In this document: positions 44,373 to 56,802 of the stretch, one piece after another
Numbering within the stretch: the first letter of the stretch is position 1
Layout of the letters: each line of letters begins with the position of its first letter
Assembly: GCA_949358305.1 (NCBI GenBank)
Contig: OX442315.1
Location: 3,410,001 to 3,474,000 of the forward strand
DNA length: 64,000 nucleotides
Direction of reading: 5' to 3'
Source: Strigamia acuminata
Taxonomy: Eukaryota; Arthropoda; Chilopoda; Geophilomorpha; Linotaeniidae
Notes under the pieces: model-generated
Databases searched by the model: none
Told to the model about the DNA's origin: nothing
What the model saw: the letters and a program-made list of their open reading frames with translations, nothing else
Program-made: the position numbers and the translations under genes

Positions 44373-44683
44373 TGTTGTGGAACAGCTTTCTATTAGTATA
44401 AGCTGTAGAATTGTGCAGTGGCTTGGAAAAACATGTAGTGAGGAGAAATAAGTTGTGATGTCATCAGTTGAGAATCAGAACATAGAGTGAGTGTTTATTA
44501 TAAGTCATGTGACTCCTGCAAGTATACAACGCCACCTTTAGGTTAAATAAGTAAACACTTTTACAAATAGTGCTGAGACAGCTTGTGTAGCCAAATAATA
44601 ACAGAGACATATTATTAGTTAAAGTAAACACTTGTATTGCTTGATGATACGAATACACGTATAATATCCACACTATTCCAACA
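44373..44683 (-). repeat. Element D 5' LTR
   Basis: Second 311-bp LTR copy, one substitution from the other by eye. Confidence 0.93.
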
Positions 44684-45802
44684 CGAACTACCGGCGGCGG
44701 TCGGCCTTTTCTCGACGGCGGCGAGTTTCGCTAGCAGGGTCTGCATTCTTTGCCTGCGGCGAGCTCTGCTCTTCCGGTTGCGCCTAGTGTTGGCGGTTTC
44801 GACGTACGAAGGGGTTACCGAGTCTCTTCGGATTTTGTACGGGGGTTCCGCTTGGTCGAACATGGTTGACTCTTCGTCCGACGGCCGGACGGTACGCACT
44901 AGGAAGAGAGAGGGCGCGGCTGCGGTAGCCGCTTGTCTCTCCTGTTCGTCGACCTGGTCGCTCCACGAGTTGGAAGGTCCGGCTTCTGGATTTATCCATA
45001 ATTCGTGGGATGAGGCGGGTACTATTACGACGGAGCGTAGGCCTCCCGACTGGACGATCGTTTGCGTTCTTGAGTCGCAACTGTTCGAATGGCCGGGTTG
45101 CGTCCCACTCGTTGACGGGCCGCTCTCCTCGGTGGAGAGGGCCTGTCCAAGCTGAGCGGGGCCGCTGTTCGAGCTTGAGGCCTGTCTCTTTAGCCTCCTG
45201 ACTCGTGTGCCGCTCTGTAGGATACCGACACGATGCAGCTGCCACATCTCGGCTTGAGTGGCGATAAAGCCGACGGGCGGCACCCATGGTGTTGCTTGGC
45301 GGTCTTCGCGGGCTTCTCGTAACCATTCTTTGATTTCTCCCGTCGAGAAACCATTCCGCTCTAAAACTCGTATTACGGCACTGGTTGCCGTTCGCTCTAG
45401 GTGAGCGATCTCCTCGCGGACGATTCGTCTCCGCTCTTCTGGCGTTGCGGCGTTGCGCCACCGAAGGCCGGTGTGCTCGTCCGCTTCGGTACCACCGTAC
45501 CGGGCTCGAAGTAGCTCCGAAAAGATAGGGCTCGACGGATTAAAGGCGGGATTAATCCGTGGCCCCACTCTCTCTCGCATTTTTCTGGGCAAACATTCGA
45601 CCAGCGTCCTCGATCGGTCAAAGTATTCTTCGATCGCTCGGGAGTAGCGTAATCTCAGGGCCCAGACATCGGTGTCTTCCTCTGGATACGCTAGCCGGAT
45701 GAATTCTGGCATCGCTAACCGGAAGATATTGCCCTTGGTGGGCACTGTAGACGGCAGGGCGTCCCATGATTGTAGCGGGTCGACCTGAAGTATTAAAAAC
45801 AT
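44684..45802 (-). pseudogene. Element C ORF3, N-terminal part
   Basis: About 373 codons before the D insertion. It aligns from the acceptor-like site onward with B ORF3: IFRLAMPEF versus IFRGALPEF, then ATQAEMWQLHRVGIL versus TSQAEMWQLHYLGIL, with a basic patch (VRRLKRQ) next. Upstream of the aligned start the strand reads TTTTTAATACTTCAG/GTCGAC, a splice-acceptor-like site in phase 0. Here no ATG follows it, so a spliced mRNA would take its start from an upstream exon. Confidence 0.8.
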
Positions 45803-46845
45803 TTTAATTTCGATGCTCTTTTTATCAATATTTGGAATAAAAATTGCGAGATCGGCGGTGGCACCAAAATTTCTTTCGGTTGTGGCCGCTCCTCTCCGTC
45901 CTGATTATTCGCAGGTCCGCGGTGGTTGGCCGCTGGTGTAGCTCAGTCTTTCTCTTGCTACCTTTTTTAGATTCAGGAGGTCCGCTCAAAACAACGTCGC
46001 GTAATATAAAAGAATCGGTTGTTTTTATTTAAGCTTTTCTACTCGTATTTAATTTATTACGAGGTTTCAACGTTACTTTAAGGTTTTAATTTTTTCTAAT
46101 TTTTAGCGACGCCATCTTGGCAAACAATTCCTTTGTCTGGGTTTGGAGATCGGAGATCTTCGAGCACGAAAAAGGTTTCCGCGCCCGAGCTCCGATTCTA
46201 CCGAAAATCAACAAAATAAATACAAAAAAGAATTCATCAGTCAAGTTATCACGCGCCACAATCCGACATGGTGTCGGATGTCGGCGGATTACATTTTCGA
46301 TCTTACGGGAAGATCTTATGTTACCTGTGGTTGTTGCTCCGGCTCATCCCAATCTTCTTCCTCCGCCTCGATGACCAATCCTTCGCTCTCGTCTCTGGAG
46401 GACGAGGCGTCGGGGTCAATTCTCGGGTTGCGTCGATCAGCCATCAAGAGAAAATCTAATTATTCGAGAAGAAAAGAGGTTCTGAAAACGATTTCACGGG
46501 GAAATCGTCAGGAACGCGTGCTTTTCGTGTCAGCGAACAATCGGAAACGGAACTGATCGGCGCGGAGGATTGTGGGTCACGGACGCGTCTCGTACGGTAC
46601 GAGATTTGTCCGTGTGAGCGTGGAGCTACGGGGACGACGCGTGCGATCAAGCCGTGCGCATGTTACGCTACGGGGTTTCGACCGATACGTCATGTAATCT
46701 CGCTTTTCGATATTGACGGTGATAACTGATGACGAAGTTCGGACTTAGCCGAATTTTATGTCTCGACATGCGTTGCAGCTCTTGTAAGTGAATTTCTTCA
46801 ACTTTACGACGCCGCAATCACATATCTTGACCTTTTTATTTCTTT
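45803..46845 (-). other. Element C pol-ORF3 spacer
   Basis: About 1.04 kb without a supported gene. It corresponds to the 1.4-kb spacer of B and includes two hairpins at 46610-46674. Confidence 0.6.
46610..46674 (-). repeat. Two CCCGTAGC...CACGG hairpins
   Basis: 46632-46610 and 46674-46652 form inverted repeats with the same stem as the three hairpins of element B. The second matches B hairpin 1 over about 23 nt, although the flanking spacer has diverged. Confidence 0.65.
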
Positions 46846-49800
46846 CTAGTTTCTCCCGGTGATTTTTCCGTCTTGGATGAACGAATTCTTCGATTTTCGC
46901 GGTCGAAGGTTGCGTTTTTGCTCGCGAGTGGTATCGGCTCCCACTTGGTCGCTCATCTCCGATGTTGCGGTACTGTTTACTTCCTTTAATTTTGTTTTTT
47001 CTTTTTCAGAAGTATTTTCTTCTGCTTCCTCCCTCTCCGAGACTGTTTGCTCCGCTTGATCGGGAGCATCTGCGGGTTGGGATTTGGCGTCGAAAAATTC
47101 GTCATCTTCGTCTGCTCCTTCGCCAATTTCGTTGTTATTTTGGAATGTGTCGACCACTGTGCCACCTTGGCCGCTGTGCGTCTGACCTTCCAGCCATATT
47201 TCTTGGCGAAATTCTGGTAGATATGGTTTTAATTCCCGGCCGTTGATCGACTGGAAATTTTTATTATCTGTTAATCTGCGCAATTGGTAGGCGTTGCCGC
47301 CGTGTTCTGCCACAATTACATAGGGTCCGTCCCTTTTGTCGGCCAGACCCGCGGCGATGCCCCTTGCAGCATTCGATAATATGTGTGTTTCCTTCCACAC
47401 CAGGTCGTTGACCTTGAAATTCGTGAAGTCTAATTCTCCTTCTTTTTCTGCGACTCTTTCCCATAGGTCAAAGATGTGAGTCATTAGGTGCTGATATGTG
47501 TCGGAAATTGTCTGTTCCAAACGACATACGTACTCGTGTGGGTTAGCGGGGTCCAGTACATTCACTGCCTCCGCAACTCGTGGGTCCCACGGCATTCTTA
47601 GTTCGCGGCCGAAATTAAGAAACGCCGGTGAGAAGTCGCGTGTTCTTGATACGGTGGAGCGAATGCTGAACGCTATCTCACGTAGATACTCATCCCACCG
47701 GTTGTGTACGTCGGTGAACACCGTCAAAGCGTATTTCACGTCTTTGTTTAGCCTTTCTACGGGGTTCGTTTGAGGATTATAAGTGGAGGTGTTTGAAATC
47801 TCCATCTTAAATTTCTTGCAGAACTCCTTGTATATTTTGGACCTGAATTGGGGCCCGTTATCGGAAATGCGCTTCCGAGAAAACCCAAATCGCAACGCCA
47901 CGTCGTAAAGACACTCGGCGATATTTTCCGCCGAGGGCTTCGCGAGGGCGTACAACTCGGGCCAACGGGTCGCTACGTCCATAATTACAAGTATATACAT
48001 GTTGCGGTTGCTTGTTGTGGGCTTGGGGCCCATCAAATCAACACTCCAACAATCGAAGGGAGCGTAGGGGCCGAGAGACATTGTGTTTCTGGCCACTTTG
48101 TCGCGAGGTCGACATGCTTCGCACCGGGAGCAGTGACGAATAAATTTCGTTATTTTCTGGCGGGCTCCGGGCCAAAAAAATATCTGTTTCACGCGGTACA
48201 ATGTTCTTGCTATGCCGGCGTGGCTAGCGAGTGGGTGCCCGTGCATCAGCCACAGCAATCGGGTGTGTAGCGAGACAGGCACCACCACTTTTATCGCGTT
48301 TTCCGCTCCGCTAAGGTCGTCCTGAAACGTCGGGTGGTATTTCAGTAGCAACCCGTCGTCTATTAGGTAGCTGGTGGCTTCCTTAGCAAATTGCTTTCTG
48401 CGATGAGGATTCGTCATGTCGACCGGATATTCCCCCTTTTCTAGGAATCGAGTCATTATCTGACATTTGGCGTCGGTCGCCTGATGTTCGATGAACTCGA
48501 GTCTTGTTGGCGGTGCGTATTGCGTTTTCTTTTCTATTGTGGCCGTGAAGGCTCGCAGCGGAGTTTTTGGGGTCTCTTGGACGACTGGAGGGGCTGCCTC
48601 CGTCTTCGCGTCGGTTGCTCCAGCTGGCTGGTACGTTCGAGTCCAGAAACCACAAAAAGTTTTATCAGCGGGCTCCATCACGGGCAATTCGTTCGCTTTA
48701 CGAAGGCGCCAAATCCGTCTGGGCGTTGGACAATAAAGTAGACGCGAATCGTCCTCGCCGTCGTCGTCCGGACCATGGGGGTCGGACGCCGGGGCTCGCG
48801 ATAAAGCGTCGGCTACCTGATTGAATTTTCCGGGGCGATATGTTATTGTTATGTCGCACGCCATGAGTTCGAGTTGCCATCTGGCGAGTCTGCCGGATGG
48901 TTCTTTTAACTTCATCAACCAACTTAATGCCTGATGATCGGTCTGCACCTCGAAATTCGTATACTCTAGGTAGTCACGAAATTTCCGAACAGCCCATATT
49001 ACGGCTAAGCACTCCAGTTCTGTAGCCGTGTAGTTTTTCTCGGCTCCCTGTATTTTTCGGCTTATGAACATACAGGGTACTTCTTGCTTCACTCCGTTGT
49101 ACGTGTGTTTTTGCAAGAGGGCTGCTCCCAAGCCAACCCGGCTGGCGTCGGTATGCAGTACGAACGGTCGGTTTAGATCGGGTAGCGGCATTTTGTCGAC
49201 GTCGGCCAGCATTTGTTTTATGGCGCTGAAGGCGGCCTCGCATTCGGCCGTCCACGCGAACTCGTTGTCGGTTCGCAGGAGGTCCGTTACGGGCGCGGCT
49301 ACTTCTGCCAAATTGGGGAGCAGTCTGCCGAAAAAATTAATCATCCCCATGAATCTCTGGACTCCCTTGATATCTTCGGGTGCTGGGAATCCATTTATTG
49401 CTCGTACTTTTTCGGGATCAATGGCGATCCCCTCAACTCCGATTCGATAGCCTAGGAAGGCAAGTTCTTTTCTACAGAACTTGCTCTTTCCGGGGTGGAC
49501 ATGGAGTCCAGCTTTGGCTAAACGAGAGACCACTCGGTCTATGTGCTCTATGTGTTCCTCAAAAGTGTCTGACGCAATAATGATATCGTCGAGATAAGCC
49601 CATACGAAATCATGTAACATGTCTCCGAGGACGCCTTCGATTAACTTTTGAAATGTGCTTGGTGCGTTCACTAGTCCGAATGGCATTACGTTGAACATTA
49701 ATCGCCCTATAGGCGAGTAAAATGCTGTCTTTAGCTTATCTTCTGGTCGGAGTTCGACCTGCCAGTACCCTTTTGACAGGTCCATGGTGGTTACCCAATT

Positions 49801-52800
49801 AAATGGAGCCAGCTCACGGAGAATCGCTTCGATGGAGGGCATCTGTATCGGGTCTATCACCGTTATTGCATTGAGCGGGCGGTAGTCGATACACAAGCGA
49901 GGCTCGGAGCCGGGTCGCATTACTAGGACGATCCTCATCGCGTATTCGCCCAATGCTTCTGTGACGATGCCTTTATCGAGCATGTCTTGACACATCTGGG
50001 TTACTATGTCCCGTTTTTGGGGATTCATCCCCTTGTATGGCACGCGAATCGGTTTGTCCGTCGTCCGTACGATCTCGTGTACGGCTTCGGTCGTTCTTCC
50101 GGGCGTTTTGGTGAGGATCCTTTCGTGCTTGCGAAGCACTCGTTTTAATAACGATGCCTCGTTGACTTGTAGAGCGGCTTCCTCGACCAACGTGTCCACC
50201 ATGTTGCTTCTTTGCAACTCCAGAGCGAAGGCTACGAAATCGTAGTCCTGTACGAATTTTCGCAGTCCTCTCTCGTATTCCTCCTTATCTTGGGCCTCGT
50301 CCAGTAATTTTTGGGGTACTACTGGAGCGGGCTTTTCACCTTCGGGGCTTATCCAATTCCACGATCTCGTTATCGGATTTGGCTGTATTTTTAGTTTAGC
50401 CATGATGTCGATTCCGAGGAGGAACACCTTGTCGTGGGATGGCAACACTAAGAAGGGGTGGGATAGGTTCCCTCCCCTCCAATCGATGGTGATTTTTATT
50501 ACGCCCCTTGGCTTTACATAGCCATTAGCCGTGAGTAATTCCACATTCTCATTCACTTTCATCATTTTGTCTTCGATGTCTAGGCTCTCGACTAGATCTT
50601 CGGATATGAAAGAACGATCCGCTCCGGAATCCAGTAGTCCCAGTAACTTTTGGTTTTCAATGGTCACTGGTAACATACAGAGTGTCTCGCAATGTGACTT
50701 TGAGACGTTGCAGTGAAATACTCGCAATTTCTGCGGTACGACGTCCAGGTCAAACGGGAGTTCGGCCCAACTATCATCTGTCTTGGTCTCAGTTCTCACT
50801 TGCATGCCCCTCAGTATCACTTTTTCTTCCTTCTCTGGTGCGGATTGGGCTCGGTCTTTGATCTGCGCATCAAGTATGGCGTGACCGGCAGGTCCGGTAT
50901 GGAATTTCTTTTTCTTTGTTATTTCCTCGGCTTTCGCAGACGAAGTCGATTCTATTTCTTCGACGACGCCTGCGCTTGGCAGTTTTTTGCCAGGGCGATA
51001 TTTAACTCGGCCATCATCTTCATCATAGTCTGTCTCGCTAGTGATTTTGGCCGTTTTTTCGCATTTGTCGGAATAATGGCCGTATTCCCCACAGCTGTAG
51101 CATTTGATATTGCTTTTGTCGCCCGTGGGTGTGAAACCCGGTTTTTTCGGGACGAATGCTGTTGGGAACCGTCTTTTGAGGCCCGGCGCCCCTTTTTCCT
51201 TGGCGGCGCGGGCGTGAGCTCTGAATTGGGTGATGGCTAGCGCTCGGTGCGCGTGATGAAGGTACGGGCCTTGGTCGTCGCACCCCGTCGATAAGTTCTC
51301 GAGGTGTTCGTGCAGGTCTTCTTCATCGGTTGATTCTTCTGCCGGCTCGGCGACCGCCGCGGGAGGTGACGCTTCTTCTGCTTTTGCCGGGGTGGCTAAT
51401 TCAGTCGAAGTCACCTGCATCGCCGTGGTCGTCGGGGCTTTCTTTGGGGCAGCAATCGGGTTGCTTGGGAGCGTTATACCGGTTTTTGGTGTTAACGTCC
51501 GTCCCGAGGACGCCTCAGTGAGGCTCATTATGCCGCTGAGGTATTCGCTCGGTCTCATTAATTTCTCGGAAGCCTTGTGGCGTTTGGCGCTGGTTATCAG
51601 TCGTTTCTCGTGGGCTTCCGCCTCCTCGGGTGGCAGTGAGGCGTAGTACCGTTGCTCTATCTCCAGCGTATTGGTCAGGAGATAATTGCTGACATCTCGG
51701 TAGTCGCCGGTCCGAGGGGCGCGCATGTCCAGCAATATTCGTTGTGAGTGCGCTGATAATCCCCCGTAGAAAATCATTGTGAACCCGGCAGGGTTAATTT
51801 CATACGGCGCTCGGGCGAAAAGTAATTTTGCTCGGGCGTCATAATCGGCGAGTGTTTCACCTGGGGCTTGACGTAGGCCGCGCAATTTGTTGCTGATCTC
51901 GTCTGGTGTCTCGCCGTATCGAAGGTCGAAACGGACGAGAAAGTCGTCCCAGGTTGGATTTTTTAGTCCTTGGTACCACTCGCGGGCTGATCCCGTGGTT
52001 AGTTCCACTAGACCGTGCGTAAGCATATCGGCGACGGTCGCCTTTGTAGCTTTCTTAATTCTCATGACTTCGTCGAGGAAGCGGTCTCCCGCTTTCCACG
52101 AACCGTCGAAGCGTGTCTGCACGTAGTGTTGCCAGCGGATGTTACCCGTGGCTTCGGCAGCTGGTTCGTTACGCACGCTATATTTGCGTTTGACTCTTTC
52201 ACCGGCGCGATTATGTTTGTCGCCTGGGTGGCCCAAGTCGATCCCTTCCCTTCGGAAAGAGCTCAATAAGGCACGTCCCAGTTCAGCCATGGTATATTGT
52301 CGACCGGCAGAGTCTTGGAAATTCCCCTCCTGCATGGAAGGGCGAGAGCTGTGTGAAGATCGGTTAGAGGCATTCGGTCGGTCCGAGGAGCGTTGGCCGC
52401 TGCCGTGGCTCTCTCGGTGCGATCGGGATGACGGCCGACTGGGATCGTCGTCGTCTGACGAATCAGAGGGGTCGGAAGGGTCGCCTTGAGGGCGGTCTCT
52501 CGGTCCCTTTGGAGGAACCTCTTCTCCACCCCGTGGCTTCTTCGAGCTTCCGGAGGGCGGCGGCTCCTTTTCGTCGCTGTTCCCGTAAAAAGAATGCCAT
52601 TTATCTTCTTCGCTTTCTGGGCGCTCGCGGTCCTTATTCGCATTCTTTTTGTTGAGTAACGCGTCAATTGCGGCGCTCCTTTCGGATCGTTTCGAGGGGT
52701 TACGGTTTCTGGATTTTCTGTCCGGTTGGTCGCCTTCCTGCGACTTCCTCTTTTTTGCTTCGGCGTTGGAACCACTGGTGGGCTCTTTGTCCGTTTTCGG

Positions 52801-53217
52801 ATCCTCCTTTTTATTTCTCTCTGAAACGTCCTGCTCGTACTCTCTTTGGAATTTCTCTGTTTCCTTTTCCCAGTTTTCGGCTTCCCATCGTTTTTGTTCG
52901 TCTATTATCGCTTTTTTCTTAGCTTGGTACGCGTCGGTCCATCTGTCCCGCTCCCATTCTTCTTGTTCTCGAAGAAATTTCTCCTTTTCTCTCCTTGCTT
53001 TTTCGGCTTTCATCCTTTCGTGGTATTGTTCTTCCCACTTCTGGTGTTGCCGCTGAGCTTCTTCTCTCAGTTTCTGCAATTTCTCGGCTTTTCGTTGGGC
53101 CAGGAGGGCTCGGAATTGATCTTCGTAGTCTTGGGCTTCTCTGTGCCTTCCTTCTACTGTATTATTCCATTCTCTTCGTATTTTCGCTTCCTGCTCTTCC
53201 CTTATCTCCTGTACCAT
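46846..53217 (-). pseudogene. gag-pol: Element C gag-pol polyprotein (one frame)
   Basis: 2123 open codons. A long charged coiled-coil-like start (KLQKLREEAQRQHQKWEEQ), gag capsid domain (WKAGDRFLDEVMRIK, SAREWYQGLKNPTWDDF), zinc knuckle CYSCGEYGHYSDKC, protease LLDSGADRSFISE, RT with YLDDIIIA, RNase H LHTDASRVGLGAALL, integrase (HGHPLASHAGIARTL, CSRCEACR, SDNGPQFRSKIY). It is collinear with B, but gag and pol share a single frame. The gag N-terminus lies upstream in another frame (53202-54068), so this copy is probably non-functional although pol is unbroken. Confidence 0.9.
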
Positions 53218-54068
53218 TTCTTCCGTTCTCTCCGTGATCCTTTTTTCACGCTGTAGTCGTTCCCTTCCTCTTTCCAGAGTTCTCTCCTCTCAGCGCTGAC
53301 TCTACGTTGGCGGTTCATCGTCTCTTGTCTCGCCTCTTCGCGGGCTTTCTCCCGTGATTCGTGAAGGGCTTTGTGAGGGTCGGGGACGAAGTTACCTACG
53401 TCACTCGGCGTTTCTTGCGATACAGGCGTCTCTGCCGCTGGTCTTGCGACTGGCGTCGGGGCCTGTGCCGCGCAAATTGCTTTGGTGAGTATAGCAATCG
53501 AGTCCCAGACTGACGTTTCCGGTGGAATATCGGTTACTGCTTTCAGCCGGGCGGCTTGTTGAGACAGGAGTATCAGGTGTGCTACCTCGGGAGAAACAGG
53601 GGCAGGTCTCGCCGTGCCTCGAGAGGCTATCGGGGTACCGCTCGTGCTTCGTACCGGAGTTTCGTTTAGGGGGGCGGATTGGTGACTTTTTGCCGGTGAT
53701 GGGTTGCTGTCGATTGTGGTTGTTCGCCTCGGAGTTTCCGTTTTCTCCTCGGCTACCAGTATCGGCACTCGTCCTGTTGTTGTATCGCGAATTTCTTCTT
53801 AATTTTCTAGGACTTCCGTATCGGTATCTTCGACAAAGGGCATATCTGAGGAGAGCGGCTCTCGCTCGGGCTCGGTTAGGGCCTCGAGCGAAGCAGCTGC
53901 TTCCTCTTTCTGCGCCTTTGCTTTCCTCCGATTCGCTCGGGCTTTCGCCTTCGCGGATGGTTCGAGAACCGGGCCGCCCGACCTTAAGTTATAGTCGGAG
54001 GTCCGTTTTCCCTTTTCGAGCGTAGGTCGCTCGTTATCAGACGCGGATTGTTCATCTTGGTCTGACAT
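53202..54068 (-). pseudogene. Element C gag N-terminus, broken
   Basis: Starts MSDQDEQSASDN and aligns with B gag at DYNLRSGGP. A TAA at about 53801-53799 interrupts the frame, which then resumes (RVPILVAEE) and runs to about 53202. The coding frame then shifts by one base, near 53270, into the 2123-codon ORF. Confidence 0.8.
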
Positions 54069-54143
54069 TTCTTTGAGTAATTTTTCGATTTGGGTTATTA
54101 TATTAAATGAGAGATCACAAGTTCAGTTGAGATTTATTTCTAA

Positions 54144-54161
54144 ATCCCGGACGGGCCCCCA
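54144..54161 (-). promoter_or_regulatory. Element C primer-binding site (tRNA-Pro)
   Basis: Minus-strand TGGGGGCCCGTCCGGGAT, 2 nt after the 5' LTR, matches the complement of the eukaryotic tRNA-Pro 3' end at about 17 of 18 positions. Confidence 0.82.
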
Positions 54162-54163
54162 CG

Positions 54164-54982
54164 TGTCGCGTCCTACCTGGTGATAGGTTTAATGAGCTAA
54201 CGTGTATTACTTTACCTGTGATCCTACTAAATATGTAAATTACCCAAATGAATACTAAGTATATGTAAATGAACAAATAGGTTTATTCAATAGGCGTGAG
54301 CCTTAAAATACACTCAGTATAAAACTAGAGTCGACTTGGTCAGAGTCGAACAAAGGATTTCTCAAGATGGCGTCGTCGGTTCCGCGTGGTCGGCGGAACA
54401 AAGGCGGCGTCTCGAGTTGTCGTAAATTCGTCACGGATTCGTCGTTCACGGACGCGGTGGAATGCTCTTTCGAGTCTTCTATCCGTGCCTGTTGTCTAGG
54501 GGTTAGTTTTAGCGTCGCAAGGCTCCGTCCAGAAACGTGGAGTTTCTTACAGGGCACTCGGACACTTTAGTGGTGGAATAACCGTGGGTCGGTTATTCGG
54601 TGTGAATTCACAAGGGTTATTTTCCTGCTTTCGCGGGAAATAAACGCACAGTGTAAATTCGTGAGAGTTACAGTTGCACTGGAATCAGCGGTCCTCGATC
54701 AATCCTAACTTGTATTTGAAGTTGGCCTGACGGTGAGGTAGTTGCTGTGTTCTTGGTGTCGTTTGTGTAAGTTCTGCTTGTAGGGCGCGAAACTCTACCT
54801 GATATAGGCCAGGGTGAGGGGCCTGGCTCGGCCAATGGGGGCCGGCCACGCGTCACCTCACCCCCTCGGGGCACGCGCTTCCCAGGGGGGGAAGGCGGAG
54901 CCAACGCGAGGAAACTGACCTTTCCTAGTGACTCATGCGGATGGCGCCCACTGGAGGGGCGACCACCCGCAGGGTCACCACA
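54164..54982 (-). repeat. Element C 5' LTR
   Basis: Second 819-bp LTR copy; about three substitutions from 29392-30210. Confidence 0.93.
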
Positions 54983-55011
54983 AACTATTTTACTTAAAAT
55001 TTGGGCAGCCT

Positions 55012-55029
55012 ATCTCGGTAGAACCTCCA
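55012..55029 (-). promoter_or_regulatory. Element A primer-binding site (tRNA-Gln)
   Basis: Minus-strand TGGAGGTTCTACCGAGAT, 2 nt after the 5' LTR, complements the insect tRNA-Gln 3' end (ATCTCGGTAGAACCT plus CCA). Confidence 0.8.
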
Positions 55030-55031
55030 CT

Positions 55032-56713
55032 TGTGACGATTCTACTTTTGGCTGAATAATTAGCCATTATAAGAGATAAATCGGTTTAAACAAGACATTT
55101 CTACGACTAGAAATAACCTAACCGAGATAAGCTACGGAAGTCTGTACAACGTGAATATGTGATCAAATATAATAACTTACGATTTTCGTGTGATTCAAAT
55201 ACATGTTTATTAACATTACAACTGGAATGGAGTTCTGGATAAGTGTAACGGCGGCTACACTGGTTGAGGATCCGGGCGATGCTGTTCGAGTGGTGCGGCT
55301 GACTTTGCGGCATCGTCACAGTTAGCGCTACGGAGACGTATTCGGTCCCGCAGCTCGGATATCTATTTATACGAAGAGTCCTTCGTATTTTGGTCGGGAA
55401 TATTCATTAGAATATTCCGTATTTAAATCAACAAAACATTATTAGTGTAATATAACAAAAGGATTGTTATATTGTTATTCTATGGGCGGGGACAGTCACG
55501 ACAGTCGAGGGGACCATCGCGGGAGTTGTTGAGGCTCCATCCGCCAGCATGCCTTACGACGACAAGATCTCGTGATCAGGCGCCGGGTATTTGTTTTCTG
55601 CGTCAAGTCGCTTTCAGTGGTACCAACCACTGGGTAAACATTTCCTGGGGGACTACCAGATCGGCATTACCAGTAACCGAGTAGTTTGTTTAGCACAGTA
55701 TTTGGAATACTGTTCACGGGCTACCAACCCGGAGTATACGATGGGGCGGGGACAGTCACGACGGTTGAGAGGACAATCGCGGGAAGCTTTGACACTTCCA
55801 TCCGCCAGCATGCCTTACGATGTCGGGATCCTATGATCGAGCACCGGGTAAATATTAATCAGCTGTTGCTGTTGGATTACCATGATCCAGGTATTTGTTT
55901 AACGTAACATCTTTTAGAAATTACTCACGGGCTACCAACCCGGCGTATCGCCTGTATATTGGCCTTTTACCGACCTCAGACAAGTCTTGCCTACTTAACG
56001 GAAGGACCAGTGCACTGCACCGGAACCCTGGGAGATTATATACAACAGCCATCCTTACCGCGACCTGGGGCCAGTTAGCTGAGGGGCCCACTTACATCTG
56101 GCAAGGCCAAACTGTATAGGAACATTATACTATGTCACCGTACGAAATCTCGCTATCTTTTAAGATAGCAGGCTAACGCTACGGGACCATTTGGTAACCG
56201 GAGTTAGTCTTCCCGAAAATACGCTACAACGAACAATATCATAATCTGTAAGAATACATATTTGATGAGAGACGAGGGGGCCTGATGTGTCGATAAGAAA
56301 GAGAGAAATCAAACGATAACCAACAATACATACAAACATACAGAAAACAAGCCGAAGGTCTGGTGGAAAACCAGAGCTTATATAGTTCTTTAGAACAGAA
56401 GGATTAGCGTTAGCCAATCAGACGTCAGAATCCGCGGATTCGTGGGTCACTTGTCTGGACCTAATATAGACTGGGTTTGAAAGAGTCCGATTGGTTCTCT
56501 TCAACATGTAAATGTGAAATATAATATTGATTCGGTAGAATCAATATTCAAGTAAATAATACTTCTATCATGTTTAATAAATAATTTATATTTATTCATG
56601 CCATTATCACAATTAATTATAATTCTCGCAATTTATTCGAAAATGCGCGCTTTTAGTCAAAATAGCGCCATCTGGTGTTAAATCTGGGAAAATACGGTTT
56701 TATAACCGTCACA
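55032..56713 (-). repeat. Element A 5' LTR
   Basis: Second 1682-bp LTR copy; about seven substitutions from 9156-10837. It ends 90 bp from the stop codon of the P450 remnant. Confidence 0.93.
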
Positions 56714-56802
56714 AGGCAATGAAAAACATATTAATTAGATAGTACCCTTAAAAACTGTTTATTATTAGTTTTAATGTTACATTTAGCAAGTTTGAAAAAC
56801 AT

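Larger units (their letters stand above)
31956..44683 (-). mobile_element. Copia element D (split by Copia E)
   Basis: 311-bp LTRs differing at one position, flanked by the 5-bp duplication CGAAC (31951-31955, 44684-44688) inside ORF3 of element C. Gag-protease-integrase are on the right, RT-RNase H on the left of the nested E. Integrase before RT defines Copia (Pseudoviridae). One in-frame stop and one frameshift were seen besides the E insertion. Confidence 0.92.
29392..54982 (-). mobile_element. Gypsy element C (decayed, split by Copia D)
   Basis: 819-bp LTRs (29392-30210, 54164-54982) differ at about 3 positions. The 4-bp duplication AACT flanks them (29388-29391, 54983-54986), so C inserted into element A only about 45 bp from A's 5' LTR. 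It has a tRNA-Pro primer site, a gag-pol fused in one frame, a hairpin-bearing spacer and ORF3. Lesions: a stop and a frameshift in the gag N-terminus, a TGA in ORF3, and the 12.7-kb insertion of D in ORF3. Confidence 0.92.
9156..56713 (-). mobile_element. LTR element A (gag-only, outermost of the nest)
   Basis: Two 1682-bp direct LTRs (9156-10837, 55032-56713) bound the element, and the 4-bp target duplication AGGC lies outside them (9152-9155, 56714-56717). It has a tRNA-Gln primer site next to the right LTR and a G-rich polypurine tract next to the left LTR, so transcription runs on the minus strand. Subtracting B and C leaves about 8.5 kb: a leader of about 2.75 kb, one gag gene (11663-13187) and no pol. 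It must rely on enzymes from another element. The LTRs differ at about 7 positions by eye. Confidence 0.9.
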
